Assembly (NCBI GenBank): GCA_937867415.1
Contig: CALMKO010000295.1
Span: forward strand, 1 to 44,899
Length of the DNA: 44,899 nt
Reading direction: 5' to 3'
DNA from: an uncultured Verrucomicrobiota bacterium
Lineage (GTDB): Bacteria > Verrucomicrobiota > Verrucomicrobiia > Verrucomicrobiales > Akkermansiaceae
Part shown: in pieces, positions 1-8,800 of the stretch
Layout of the letters: every line of letters starts with the position of its first letter
How positions within the stretch are numbered: position 1 is the first letter of the stretch
The notes under the pieces: model-generated
What the model saw: only the letters and a program-made list of their open reading frames with translations
What the model was told of the DNA's origin: nothing
Database searches by the model: none
Made by a program: the position numbers and the translations under genes

Positions 1-904
1 CCTGGTGGCATGGGGATTTTTGTTTGATCCCATTTCGCGGATCAACACGCTGGCACAGACGTTCACCCGCGGCATCGTCTCGGCAGAGCGGGTGTTTAAA
101 ATCATCGACAGCCCGGATGAGACGAATCTAACGGAAGGCCTGCGTCCAAGCGGGATGAAGGGGCACGTGCGCTTTGAGAACGTCTCATTCTGCTACTCCG
201 ACGAGACACCGACGATCAACGATCTATCACTGGAAGCATTGCCCGGGCAGACCATCGCCTTGGTGGGAGCGACTGGAGCGGGCAAGTCAACGGTTCTAAA
301 TTTGCTCACCCGGTTTTACGAGCCGACAGAAGGCCGGATCCTGGTGGACGGGGTCCCGCTGGAAGGGGTGTCGAAGGAGTGGTTGAGAGATCAGCTCGGT
401 TATGTGACCCAGGAGAGTTTTCTTTTCAACACCACGCTTCGGGAAAATCTTCAGCTCGCCAAGCAGGATGCCACGGACGATGAAATCTGGAGCGCGCTGG
501 AGGCGGCGAATGCGGCGTATTTCGTGAAAGCAAGCGCAGATGGCTTGGATACCATCGCCGGTGAACGTGGGAGCCGCTTCTCGGGAGGTGAAAAACAGCG
601 GCTTTCGATCGCACGGGCATTGTTGAAGAACCCGCCGCTACTTTTGTTAGATGAAGCAACCTCGGCACTGGACAACCAAACCGAGCGCCTCGTGCAGGAG
701 GCGCTCGAGAATTTGCGTTCCGACCGGACATGCTTTGTCATTGCGCATCGCCTTTCCACCGTCCAGAAAGCGGACCGGATTTGCGTCCTTCATCACGGAA
801 AACTCATCGAGCAAGGCTCGCATGCCGAGCTTCTTGCACTTGGCGGAGCCTACGCCAAACTCTGCGAAGCAACTTTCTCAAACGATTCTAGACCCCACGC
901 TTAA
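1..904 (+). CDS. ABC exporter, fused permease/ATPase (MsbA-like), 3' part
   Basis: The reading frame is open to the left edge, so this is the C-terminal part of a half-transporter that uses ATP hydrolysis to move lipids or other substrates across the inner membrane. Visible residues begin in the last transmembrane helix, then a linker, then a full nucleotide-binding domain. It has Walker A GATGAGKST near visible residue 89, Q-loop Gln at about 136, signature FSGGEKQR near 192 (LSGGQ in most homologues), Walker B LLLLDEATSALD near 212 and the switch His in IAHRLST near 248. The spacing fits the MsbA/MdlB exporter family. The substrate cannot be deduced from the domain alone. The next gene lies 42 bp downstream with no evident functional link. 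Confidence 0.93.
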   Translation, partial: LVAWGFLFDPISRINTLAQTFTRGIVSAERVFKIIDSPDETNLTEGLRPSGMKGHVRFENVSFCYSDETPTINDLSLEALPGQTIALVGATGAGKSTVLNLLTRFYEPTEGRILVDGVPLEGVSKEWLRDQLGYVTQESFLFNTTLRENLQLAKQDATDDEIWSALEAANAAYFVKASADGLDTIAGERGSRFSGGEKQRLSIARALLKNPPLLLLDEATSALDNQTERLVQEALENLRSDRTCFVIAHRLSTVQKADRICVLHHGKLIEQGSHAELLALGGAYAKLCEATFSNDSRPHA

Positions 905-946
905 AATCCCTTACTCTCCGGCGTATTCACTTTCACCCACCCCATT

Positions 947-1249
947 ATGGAAACACTCCTCAAGCTTCCCGACAACTCTGCTCCCAGCACCATTTCCGAA
1001 ATCCTGTCCTCGCTCCGCAAGGAACACTTCGAGCCGCGGCACGAAGCCAAGGCGTGGGGCGACTGGATTTATCTGTCAACCTACACCACGGTCATCAGCA
1101 TCGAGTGTAACAACGGGCTGAGCAGCACCGCCACCATCGAACACGGTGAAGGCGAAGAAGAAGGCGAGCCAATCCCATCCCTCTACCGCGCCTTTGGAAG
1201 ACTTGGCTGGCTCGGAGTCGATAGCGACGGCGAGTTTTCGTTAGATTGA
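947..1249 (+). CDS. Small acidic protein of unknown function
   Basis: A 100-residue protein starting at an ATG 42 bp after the ABC exporter stop. It has no signal peptide or membrane segment and carries a short acidic patch (EGEEEGE) near residue 68. The C-terminal half (LYRAFGRLGWLGV) looks like an amphipathic helix plus strand. I do not recognise the family. It is kept because it fills the gap after the transporter, has ordinary codon use and no better frame overlaps it. It could be co-transcribed with the exporter, but nothing in the sequence ties it to transport. Confidence 0.6.
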   Translation: METLLKLPDNSAPSTISEILSSLRKEHFEPRHEAKAWGDWIYLSTYTTVISIECNNGLSSTATIEHGEGEEEGEPIPSLYRAFGRLGWLGVDSDGEFSLD

Positions 1250-1528
1250 ACCCAGATCCCTTGCCAAGCCGACGGGCTCAAGCAACTGTGTGAATACGAT
1301 CGAAGGCAGGGACCGATACTCGAGGCGTTCCGGCCTTCTGTTTCACGTTTCATTCACATCTAACCCATCGGTCCGCTCAGGGAGACAATCCCCGTCATCT
1401 CAAGACGGTCGCTGATATCGGTCCGGACAGGGCACGCGGTGATTCCCAAGCGTGCGGCAGCTGGATGGCGACAGCCTTCTCTTCAAGCAATGCCGCTTTC
1501 ACTGCGGGGATCGATTCCTGCGATGCCC

Positions 1529-1729
1529 CTACCCTCCGGCCGCCAGCGTCACGATCTCGACACAAGACCCCTCGCGGATCAGGCACTTCGTATAATCTCT
1601 TGGAAAAACAGCTTCTTGGTTGAGCTCGACCACACACGGTTTACCACCGAATCCGATGCTCTCGAGAAAGCGATCCACGGTGACTTCCTGTTCGATTTCG
1701 TGCTCCTGGCCATTGAGTCGGATATTCAT
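1529..1729 (-). CDS. thiS: Sulfur carrier protein ThiS
   Basis: A 66-residue beta-grasp protein that starts MNIRLNGQ and ends in Gly-Gly. In the ThiS family the terminal glycine is adenylylated and thiocarboxylated, and the sulfur is used to build the thiazole of thiamine. The size and the GG tail are the main evidence. It is the last gene of a minus-strand run and starts 17 bp after the DUF2851 gene stop. The expected partners thiG, thiF and thiH are not in the window, so the rest of the pathway lies elsewhere. A MoaD-like role is less likely given the N-terminal RLNGQ pattern. Confidence 0.88.
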   Translation of the reverse strand: MNIRLNGQEHEIEQEVTVDRFLESIGFGGKPCVVELNQEAVFPRDYTKCLIREGSCVEIVTLAAGG

Positions 1730-1745
1730 GATCGTAGGGGGCAGC

Positions 1746-3119
1746 TTATCTCCACTGCGCGAGTTGTTCAGGGAACGGACATTTGTCGCAGTCCGAAAAA
1801 TCTTCCAGACAAAAATCCTGATAGATCTGCAACAGCGCCTGATGGTGGGAGATCCGTCTCATCCACGGTTGGGCGGCCTTGATCGAGCCGAACAACCGGA
1901 TCCCACATCGCTTGACCTTGTCGTTCGCTGCGGAGTTCCGCAGCTTGTGAAACTCCGCAAAGGTCATGCCATCCTCATGCATGGCCAGTGGGGCGAGGTG
2001 ATTCGCCACCAGCTCCAATGCCTGCGTCCGCCCGAACAGGGCAACCTTCGAGGTGGCCGCCGCAGACGTCAACGTGTGTCGGTAACTCCAGAACGGATGC
2101 TCCAGGGTCTGGAGAAAATCAATCAAGGGCTTGGCTGCGAATGGACGCGCCAGTGCCAGGCGGCGATACTGCGGCCAAACCTTCACCAACTCCACCAAGG
2201 CCCCCACCCGCCGGTGCGGGTGGTTCGCCGGGCGCTGGCCGTGGGTCTTCCACGGAATCGCCCGGCTCCCCGTGGCCTCACAACGCGCCCGGTTTTTCCA
2301 CCAGGTATCCCACAGCCCCCGCAAATAATCACGGGTGTCCAACGGAGCCAATTCATGCAGCTCCGCCGATAAAAATCCAGCCGTTCCGAAGAGCAGGGCC
2401 TCAGCCGCATCGCCCTCCGCCTTGAGCAGGGACAAGGGTGCCCGCTGGGCCAACAGCCGCATGGCAAGCGCATTCCCCCGATACCCCAGCGTCTCGGCAG
2501 TCGCCTGAAAAAGGGCGGCATCCCGGCCGTGGGCGTCGGCAGTGCGCAGCCAGCGCGCCGCCTTGTTCACGGCCCGATAGACGGACGCCTCGCCTAACAG
2601 ACGCCCCACCGCCCCCGGCGGCAAGCCCTTCAACGGCGCAACACAGCGCCCCGGATGGGCGATCGCCACTTCCCGTTGCGGCCGGTTCAACGCGTCTGAC
2701 AGCAACACTTCCGTAATCACCACTTGCGGCACCTCGCCATGCTCCAAAGTCCTGGTAAAGGCACGCCGTGCGTCCGAGCGGAAAACCACGTGCAGCACCA
2801 CATCGCGAAAAGCAGGATTCGTCCCATGCCCGTGCAACTCCCAGTCTCCCGCCTCAGGATCCAACTCGAGTGGTCCGGTGCGCAACTCACCGTCGATCTC
2901 GACCGCCGTTTGGATGAAGTCCGGTCCAGCTCCACGGTTCCACTCGCCAAACTGGACGATCTTCACCGCCTTGCCAGTCGTGGTGCGGAAATCCCTTCCA
3001 AATGCGCCGGCAAACCACAGCGCCTGCAACTCCAACTCAGAGGGCAACGATTGCGTGGAAGCCTCCTCAAACGCAAGTGGCGGATGCCAAATAGATTCTA
3101 ACAAAAATCCGTAGGTCAT
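1746..3119 (-). CDS. DUF2851 family protein
   Basis: A protein of about 457 residues matching the DUF2851 family: N-terminal LLESIWHPP, then LQALWFAGAFGRDFRT and the conserved segment GAGPDFIQTAVEIDG near residue 65. Family function is unknown. The N-terminal half (strands and D/E/Q residues around GAGPDF and LELDPEAGDWELHGH) recalls nuclease-like folds, but that is inference. The C-terminus has four cysteines (C-x8-C-x2-C style, ending SDCDKCPFPEQL), possibly a metal site. The ATG at 3119 is preferred over 3131 because family members begin at MTYGFLLES or similar. It lies 18 bp after the TIGR03790 gene and 17 bp before thiS, in the same operon. Confidence 0.82.
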   Translation of the reverse strand: MTYGFLLESIWHPPLAFEEASTQSLPSELELQALWFAGAFGRDFRTTTGKAVKIVQFGEWNRGAGPDFIQTAVEIDGELRTGPLELDPEAGDWELHGHGTNPAFRDVVLHVVFRSDARRAFTRTLEHGEVPQVVITEVLLSDALNRPQREVAIAHPGRCVAPLKGLPPGAVGRLLGEASVYRAVNKAARWLRTADAHGRDAALFQATAETLGYRGNALAMRLLAQRAPLSLLKAEGDAAEALLFGTAGFLSAELHELAPLDTRDYLRGLWDTWWKNRARCEATGSRAIPWKTHGQRPANHPHRRVGALVELVKVWPQYRRLALARPFAAKPLIDFLQTLEHPFWSYRHTLTSAAATSKVALFGRTQALELVANHLAPLAMHEDGMTFAEFHKLRNSAANDKVKRCGIRLFGSIKAAQPWMRRISHHQALLQIYQDFCLEDFSDCDKCPFPEQLAQWR

Positions 3120-3136
3120 TGGAAATCTCAATCGCT

Positions 3137-4717
3137 TCAGGGTTGCTTGACAGGCGGTGCTTTCGTCGGATCGGCAGGCGGCGGAGCAGGAGGATCAAGG
3201 ATATCAAGCCAGCCCTTCAAGGCATCCGCTTCCGGGATTCCGCTGTAAAGTGTCTGCGCATCCCGCAGGCCACGCACCGCCAAATCCTTGCGATCGCCCG
3301 CCCGGTCGATGCTGATGATTTGAAAATCCTGCCGCAGCTTGTCATCGATCTTCGGATAATACGTCTTGGCCGTCCGGAAGGCGGTCGCCGCTCCACCAAA
3401 ATCCTTGCGCTGCAAGCGATCGAGCGCCACCGCCTCGGCGATGACGCCGCTTTTCATCCGCTCGGCCGCTTTTTCCAACTGATTCTGCCGCACCTGCGCA
3501 TCTAACTTCCACTCAAGCACCGCGGCCCGCAGGGCACGGAACTCGATGTCCTGGTCCTGCATCACCCCCGTGCCGTCGAAGCGCTTGAACGGCCGGTAAA
3601 GCGGATCCCCCAAGACCACGCCCTGCCAGGAAGTCACCGGCATCGCACTCCAGCAAGCTTCCACCCACGTCGATCCATCGAGCAGCTTCTGATGGAGGAT
3701 TCCGAAATCATGGGTGAGATGCAGGTATGGCTCGAACACGTTTCCAACCGTGGCCGCCGCCCCTTTTTCCAACAAGGGCCCGCACCAGTTCTTCGTTCCA
3801 TCAGCCAGCTGTTGGGCACTGAAGGAATGGAGGTGGACCGCAATCGCCCCCTGACGGAACTGGAACCGGGGATTGAGAAAGGGACCGCTCACATTGCCAT
3901 CATACCAGCCGAAATACAACGAGGCATCCGTCATGGGATAATTCTTCGGCAAAGTGTCATGATAGGAGTCGACCACCGTGGGAATGCCCGCTGCGTCACT
4001 TGCCTTTGCGACTGCGGCGAGCCATTGGTCGCCCTGTGGAAACTTGTTGGCGATATCCACATAGGCACGCCCCCAGAGCCCTGTTTTTTCGACTTCCACG
4101 GCGTCCCGGATCATTCGCTCGCAGGTGGCAAACGTCGGGGCATCGATTCGTGAAGTCAAAACGAGGAACGGCATCTTCGCTTCGGAAAATGCAACCGCGC
4201 TTTGATAGAACTTGTTTTTCAGAATGCCATCGGTGGGTAGATTCTCCACGCCAAACATGGCCAACTCCGAATCGACGGACGCCTCGTCATGCCCCGCCAC
4301 GGGATTCTGCGGGTCCAGGGGCGCTGGACTCATCCCTTCCGGCAGAGGCTTCGCGTTGATCCGCAATGGCACGCCACGCATCACCACCAACACCTGGATG
4401 CGGTTCACCGTCGGCACAATCACCCCAGCCTTGTCCACCTGCCGTTCCCACCAGGCACGTCTCTCGAACTCGCTGCGCAAGGGCGCAAGAATCCATTTTT
4501 CATACTCCGCCCGCGAGATATCCGCAGTGGTCGGCATGTCGAGCGCGATGAGATTCTCCTGCGGGATGTCGCGGGAAATCCGATACAGGTCGGCCAGCTT
4601 GCGGGATTCAGGCACTGCGGAGTTGTAAAGCACCGCGACGGCTTCCGGAGAAATCGCCGCGCACAATTTCAGAGGAAATCCCACGAAGATCAGCAGCAGG
4701 CATACGAACATTCTCAT
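3137..4717 (-). CDS. TIGR03790 family secreted protein
   Basis: About 526 residues. The start at 4717 gives MRMFVCLLLIFVGFPLKLCA, a good export signal; longer starts would run into the upstream hydrolase gene. The mature protein begins with the TIGR03790 hallmark (AVLYNSAVPESRKLADLYRISRDIP followed by ENLIALDMP), then VLVVMRGVPLRI and SVDSELAMFG. Function of the family is unknown; members are typical of planctomycetes, verrucomicrobia and related bacteria and are thought to be exported. The C-terminal part is helical and TPR-like. It lies in the operon between the hydrolase (50 bp) and DUF2851 (18 bp). Confidence 0.85.
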   Translation of the reverse strand: MRMFVCLLLIFVGFPLKLCAAISPEAVAVLYNSAVPESRKLADLYRISRDIPQENLIALDMPTTADISRAEYEKWILAPLRSEFERRAWWERQVDKAGVIVPTVNRIQVLVVMRGVPLRINAKPLPEGMSPAPLDPQNPVAGHDEASVDSELAMFGVENLPTDGILKNKFYQSAVAFSEAKMPFLVLTSRIDAPTFATCERMIRDAVEVEKTGLWGRAYVDIANKFPQGDQWLAAVAKASDAAGIPTVVDSYHDTLPKNYPMTDASLYFGWYDGNVSGPFLNPRFQFRQGAIAVHLHSFSAQQLADGTKNWCGPLLEKGAAATVGNVFEPYLHLTHDFGILHQKLLDGSTWVEACWSAMPVTSWQGVVLGDPLYRPFKRFDGTGVMQDQDIEFRALRAAVLEWKLDAQVRQNQLEKAAERMKSGVIAEAVALDRLQRKDFGGAATAFRTAKTYYPKIDDKLRQDFQIISIDRAGDRKDLAVRGLRDAQTLYSGIPEADALKGWLDILDPPAPPPADPTKAPPVKQP

Positions 4718-4766
4718 CGCGGGAGAGAATGCCCAGTTGGCGGCATGATGCAAGAACCAGCGACGT

Positions 4767-5549
4767 TCAGAGCGAAATCCGTAAACCATCCCACGCCATG
4801 CGCACTCCCTGCGGAAGCTCACGCACTACGGACTCCATCACATATTCATGACTCAAGTGGGTCAACCAGGTCTCCCGCGCGCCCACCTCCTCCGCTGCCG
4901 CCAAGGCCTCCGCGAGCGTGAAATGCGTCGGATGGTCGGCATGTCGAAGCGCATCCACAATCAGAATGTCCACCCCCTTGAGAAGATCCATGGTCTCGTC
5001 GGGGATCGATTTCACATCCGGCAGATAGGCGATGCTGCCCGCATCCGGGTATTGAAAGAGAAACCCGATCGTTTCCACTGCGGCATGCCTGACCGGCAAA
5101 GGCGTTACCTTGAGGTCACCGTAATAAAATGGACCATCGATGAGCCGCGGTCCGGGTCTGACGTAACCACCGATGACCTGCTCCGGGAAAAACGCCCACC
5201 GGAACATTTCCTCAAGCGTCTGCATGCATCCCTTGGTGGCGTGAAGTGGCAGCGGCCCCGCCTTGTGCCAGCAGAAGGCCCGCAACTCGTCAAAGCCCGC
5301 GACGTGGTCCAGGTGCCCGTGCGTGTAAATCACCGCGTCGATCTCGGTCAACCCTTCGCGCAGCGCCTGCATCCGCAAGTCAGGACCGGAATCCACCAGC
5401 AGCGTGTGCCCGCCTGCCCGAACCACCACCGAGGAACGAAAACGCTTGTTCCGAGGATCCTCCGAGCTGCACACCGCGCACTTGCAGCCAATCACCGGCA
5501 CCCCCACCGAGGTGCCCGTACCAAGAAATGTTAAGGAAAAATCCGACAC
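4767..5549 (-). CDS. Metallo-beta-lactamase-fold hydrolase, PhnP-like
   Basis: A 260-residue cytoplasmic protein with the metallo-beta-lactamase core: LGTGTSVGVPVIGC near the N-terminus, the metal-binding THGHLDH near residue 77, and later His and Asp residues (LPVRHAA, AYLPDV, DALRHADHPTHF). The early GCKCAVCSS cysteines and overall layout resemble PhnP, the phosphodiesterase that hydrolyses cyclic ribose phosphates, and the RNase Z-related group. There are no phn genes here, so a general phosphodiesterase role is safer. It lies 69 bp downstream of ftsK in the same operon. Confidence 0.88.
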   Translation of the reverse strand: MSDFSLTFLGTGTSVGVPVIGCKCAVCSSEDPRNKRFRSSVVVRAGGHTLLVDSGPDLRMQALREGLTEIDAVIYTHGHLDHVAGFDELRAFCWHKAGPLPLHATKGCMQTLEEMFRWAFFPEQVIGGYVRPGPRLIDGPFYYGDLKVTPLPVRHAAVETIGFLFQYPDAGSIAYLPDVKSIPDETMDLLKGVDILIVDALRHADHPTHFTLAEALAAAEEVGARETWLTHLSHEYVMESVVRELPQGVRMAWDGLRISL

Positions 5550-5617
5550 GCGCAGACCCTAGTCAGCAAATCCCATGCCGCGCAACCCATCCGTGTCGAT
5601 CAAACACCGCCACCGCA

Positions 5618-8080
5618 CTATTTCAGGAAGACCTCCCGCGCCTTGGCTCCTTCTCCCGGGCCTACAATGCCGCGTTGTTCGAGAATATCGACCATCCGGG
5701 CAGCTCTTGTGTAACCGAGTCTGAGACGGCGCTGGAGCAACGAAGTGCTGGCCTTCTGCTCCTGACGCACGACCTCGATGCATTTCATGATGAGTTCTTC
5801 ATCGGCTTGTGAGACGTCATCATCCTCATCCTCGTCGTCGGCACTGTTGATCGAAGCCTGGATGTCGGTCTCGAACTTGGGCTTACCCTGCTTGGCACAG
5901 TGGTCGATGATCCGCTCGATCTCGGCGTCGGTGACGTAGGCTCCCTGGGCGCGTTCCAGCTTGGCGGAACCCGGCGGGAGGTAGAGCATGTCCCCCTTGC
6001 CCACGAGTTTATCCGCCCCCTTGGTGTCAAGGATGACGCGGGAATCCAGCGCGGAAGAAACCTGGAAGGCGATCCGGCACGGGATGTTGGCCTTGATGAT
6101 ACCGGTCACCACGTCGGCACGGGGTGTCTGGGTGGCGATGATGAGGTGGATGCCCGCAGCCCGCGCCTTCTGGGCGATCCGGGCGATGCACATCTCGACA
6201 TCGGCCGGGGCCGTTTGCATGAGGTCGGCGAGCTCGTCGATGAGCACGACGATGTAGGGGAAGCGATCGGGGATTTTTTCTTCGAAGATTTCCTCATCCT
6301 CGGGGTCTTCTTCGGGCCCGAGTTCGCCGGACTCGAGGGCGAGAGCCATGGCTTCCAGTTCTTCGTCCGTGACGAGCACTTCCGGCTCCGGGGCGGCTTC
6401 TTCCTCGGCGACTTCAGACACCTCGGGGCGGGGCCGGCCGTTGAAGCTGTCGAAGTTCCGGACCCCGATTTTCGCGAAGATGCGGTAGCGCTTCTCCATT
6501 TCGTTCACCACCCACTTGAGGGCTGCCACGGTCTTTTTGGGATCGGTGACGACGGGGACGACCAGGTGCGGAAGACGGTTGTACATCTGCATTTCCACCA
6601 CCTTGGGATCGACCATGATGAAGCGCAGTTCATCCGGGCCGAACTTGAAGAGCATGGAGGCGATGATCGAGTTGATACAAACCGATTTACCGGAACCGGT
6701 GGCACCGGCGACAAGGCAGTGAGGCATGGCCGCGAGATCGCCGATGACCGTCTTGCCGTAGACATCCTTACCGAGGGCGAGCGGGATCTTCTTTTTCGCC
6801 GAGCGGAACTCGGGATCATGCAGCAGTTCGTGAAGGGGTACGGCGACTTTTTGCGAGTTGGCGATTTCGATGCCTACGGTGTCTTTACCGGGAATGGGTG
6901 CTAGGATATTGATGCGCTCGGCACAGGTCGCGCGGGCCAGGTCGGCTTCCAACTGGGAGATCCTTGAAACCCGCAGGCCGGTGGACGGATAGATTTCATA
7001 ACGGGTAATCGTCGGTCCTCGGGTGATGTCCCCGGCGGTGACTTCGATGCCGAAGGCTTGAAGGGTCTCGATGATGGTGCGCTGGGTGTAGAGCAGCTCT
7101 TCGCGATTGGCCTCGGGCGCTTCGGCGGATTCATCGACATCGAGGAGGTCGAAGCCCGGCAATTCGTAATTCTCGAATCCAGTGACGGATAGAAACTGAT
7201 GGCCTGCGGGTTTTTTGCGTTCGAAAGGCGCGGCGCCGGGCACATGGGGTTCGTTAGCCCGGCGTTGAGAGGCATCAATGATCTGCGGCGGAGGAGTCTC
7301 GCGGAGAGGCAGGACTGCCTGGGGGTCCTCGGCGGCGGCGGTCTTGGCGCTGGAGGACTTGGCATTTTCCCGCTCCGCGCGGCGCTGCTCGCGCTGGCGT
7401 TCACGCTCGGCGAGCATTTCCGCCTCGCGGGCGGCGATTTTACCGGATTCCGAGCGGCTTGCCTGCCATTCGCTGAATTGATAACGGGCGAGACGGTAGC
7501 AGGTTTTGGTAAAGTGCAGGGGCTGCTGTCCGGTGATGAGAATGAGGGCGACCAGGTAAGCGGCGCTCGTGAGGATCAAGGTGCCGGCGCGCCCGACGGC
7601 GTAGGTTGAGGTCAATCCGCCCAAGGCATCACCAATGACGCCTCCAGGGCCGGGCAGGTTGCAACTCTGTGACCAGGCTTTGAAAAAATAATCCGCGGCA
7701 TCCAGCCAGACGGCACCTGCTACCAAAAGCACACTGAAGCCAATCACCGCCCGCGGCCAAATCCGCTGGTCAAAGGCCAACTTGATGACTCCAAACCAGA
7801 TGAATCCGACAGGCAATAGATACCCCGCGGCACCAAACAAAAGAACCTGCAAAAACCCGAGAATGCCACCGAACGGACCGATGAGATTTTCACCAGCCTC
7901 GCCGGACTTCCCTGCGAAAGCCTCCAACAGCCCCCATCTCGGCAGGTCTGCCGGACTATACTTCACCAACGAGAGCAGCAGCAGCAATCCAGCCACCATC
8001 CAGATGATCCCGGTGATCTCGTTGGACCACCGCGTCGGCTCGACGACTTCACCACGTTTCTTGTTATCCTTGCTTGCCAT
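5618..8080 (-). CDS. ftsK: DNA translocase FtsK/SpoIIIE
   Basis: An 820-residue chromosome pump acting at the division septum. The start at 8080 (MASKDNKKRG) has AGAGGAG just upstream; the frame continues further but without homology. Four membrane segments lie in the first 190 residues, followed by a charged linker rich in Glu, Arg and Ala. The motor has Walker A GATGSGKS near residue 460, VDPKVVEMQMYN, Walker B VVLIDELADL near 613 and ATQTPRADVVTGIIKANIPCRIAF. The C-terminal gamma winged helix (LLQRRLRLGYTRAARMVDILEQRGIV) reads KOPS-type sites. An acidic insertion of about 60 residues sits between Walker A and B, genomic 6262-6440. It is the first gene of a five-gene operon. Confidence 0.95.
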   Translation of the reverse strand: MASKDNKKRGEVVEPTRWSNEITGIIWMVAGLLLLLSLVKYSPADLPRWGLLEAFAGKSGEAGENLIGPFGGILGFLQVLLFGAAGYLLPVGFIWFGVIKLAFDQRIWPRAVIGFSVLLVAGAVWLDAADYFFKAWSQSCNLPGPGGVIGDALGGLTSTYAVGRAGTLILTSAAYLVALILITGQQPLHFTKTCYRLARYQFSEWQASRSESGKIAAREAEMLAERERQREQRRAERENAKSSSAKTAAAEDPQAVLPLRETPPPQIIDASQRRANEPHVPGAAPFERKKPAGHQFLSVTGFENYELPGFDLLDVDESAEAPEANREELLYTQRTIIETLQAFGIEVTAGDITRGPTITRYEIYPSTGLRVSRISQLEADLARATCAERINILAPIPGKDTVGIEIANSQKVAVPLHELLHDPEFRSAKKKIPLALGKDVYGKTVIGDLAAMPHCLVAGATGSGKSVCINSIIASMLFKFGPDELRFIMVDPKVVEMQMYNRLPHLVVPVVTDPKKTVAALKWVVNEMEKRYRIFAKIGVRNFDSFNGRPRPEVSEVAEEEAAPEPEVLVTDEELEAMALALESGELGPEEDPEDEEIFEEKIPDRFPYIVVLIDELADLMQTAPADVEMCIARIAQKARAAGIHLIIATQTPRADVVTGIIKANIPCRIAFQVSSALDSRVILDTKGADKLVGKGDMLYLPPGSAKLERAQGAYVTDAEIERIIDHCAKQGKPKFETDIQASINSADDEDEDDDVSQADEELIMKCIEVVRQEQKASTSLLQRRLRLGYTRAARMVDILEQRGIVGPGEGAKAREVFLK

Positions 8081-8209
8081 CCAATCTCCTCTGCGGAGAG
8101 CATCTCCCGACTTGCGCCCGGGGGCAAGATTGTTTTCAGACCCGTAAAATAAACGATTACAAAACAATCGGCGCTTGGATGCGACCCGACTGCGGTTCAA
8201 TTTGCACTC

Positions 8210-8791
8210 GTGCGCCTGCTTACCCTGAAGATCCAAGAACCTCTGCCCGGCCATGTGCTACCACAAATGGCGGTGGATCATGGCCCAGAGGAGGCCGCGC
8301 GCCGCTATCGAGCCATCGTGATCACCACGCTGAGGCAGCTGCGCGGACTGGCCGACGCTCGATTGCGCCTGGATATCGATCCACCCGACGCCGACGAAGC
8401 GGTGCGCTTCTGGCTGCTCCCGCGCTTGGCCAAGCAGTGGCATGCGCATGACTCGGTCTACCGCTCGGAAGGATGGGTGATTGATTTTGGTGGGGATTCA
8501 GAAAATTTTCAGATTCAGGCAGTTGGCGAGATTCTGTGTCCAAATCTAGGTGCGCGCTGGGTCCATGCCGCGCTGCTGGGACTGGGGCATGGCACTCACC
8601 GGATTCTCGGGCCGGCCCGGGAGGGTGGGCACTATCTCCGCGCTCAAGCGGCTGACACGTCGGAGAACGTGCCGACACGCTTGCTCCCCGAACTGCCAAT
8701 CATCCAGTCCAGCGCTCACTGGTCCGAAGCGCTTGACAGCCCCCTCGGCCCTGCGCTCAAGCGCGCCTGGGAGGAAGAGGAGGCGAACTGA
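8210..8791 (+). CDS. DUF2064-like protein (degenerate TIGR04282 glycosyltransferase relative)
   Basis: 193 residues from a GTG at 8210, divergent from ftsK. The order of elements matches DUF2064/TIGR04282: N-terminal LLTLKIQEPLPG, GPEEAARRYRAIVITTLRQL, a central Gln/Gly-Glu region and LGPAREGGHYL near the C-terminus (LGPAxDGGYYL in the family). The family has a GT-A nucleotidyl/glycosyltransferase fold. Here the usual KTRL after PG is replaced by LPQM, and the DCP metal motif is not apparent, so activity is doubtful. It precedes the UbiA gene by 9 bp and is probably co-transcribed with it. Confidence 0.68.
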   Translation: MRLLTLKIQEPLPGHVLPQMAVDHGPEEAARRYRAIVITTLRQLRGLADARLRLDIDPPDADEAVRFWLLPRLAKQWHAHDSVYRSEGWVIDFGGDSENFQIQAVGEILCPNLGARWVHAALLGLGHGTHRILGPAREGGHYLRAQAADTSENVPTRLLPELPIIQSSAHWSEALDSPLGPALKRAWEEEEAN

Positions 8792-8800
8792 TCCAAGCCC

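Noticed and set aside
1395-1637. 80-codon minus-strand frame overlapping thiS
   Set aside because: Shadow frame; thiS has the correct length and Gly-Gly end.
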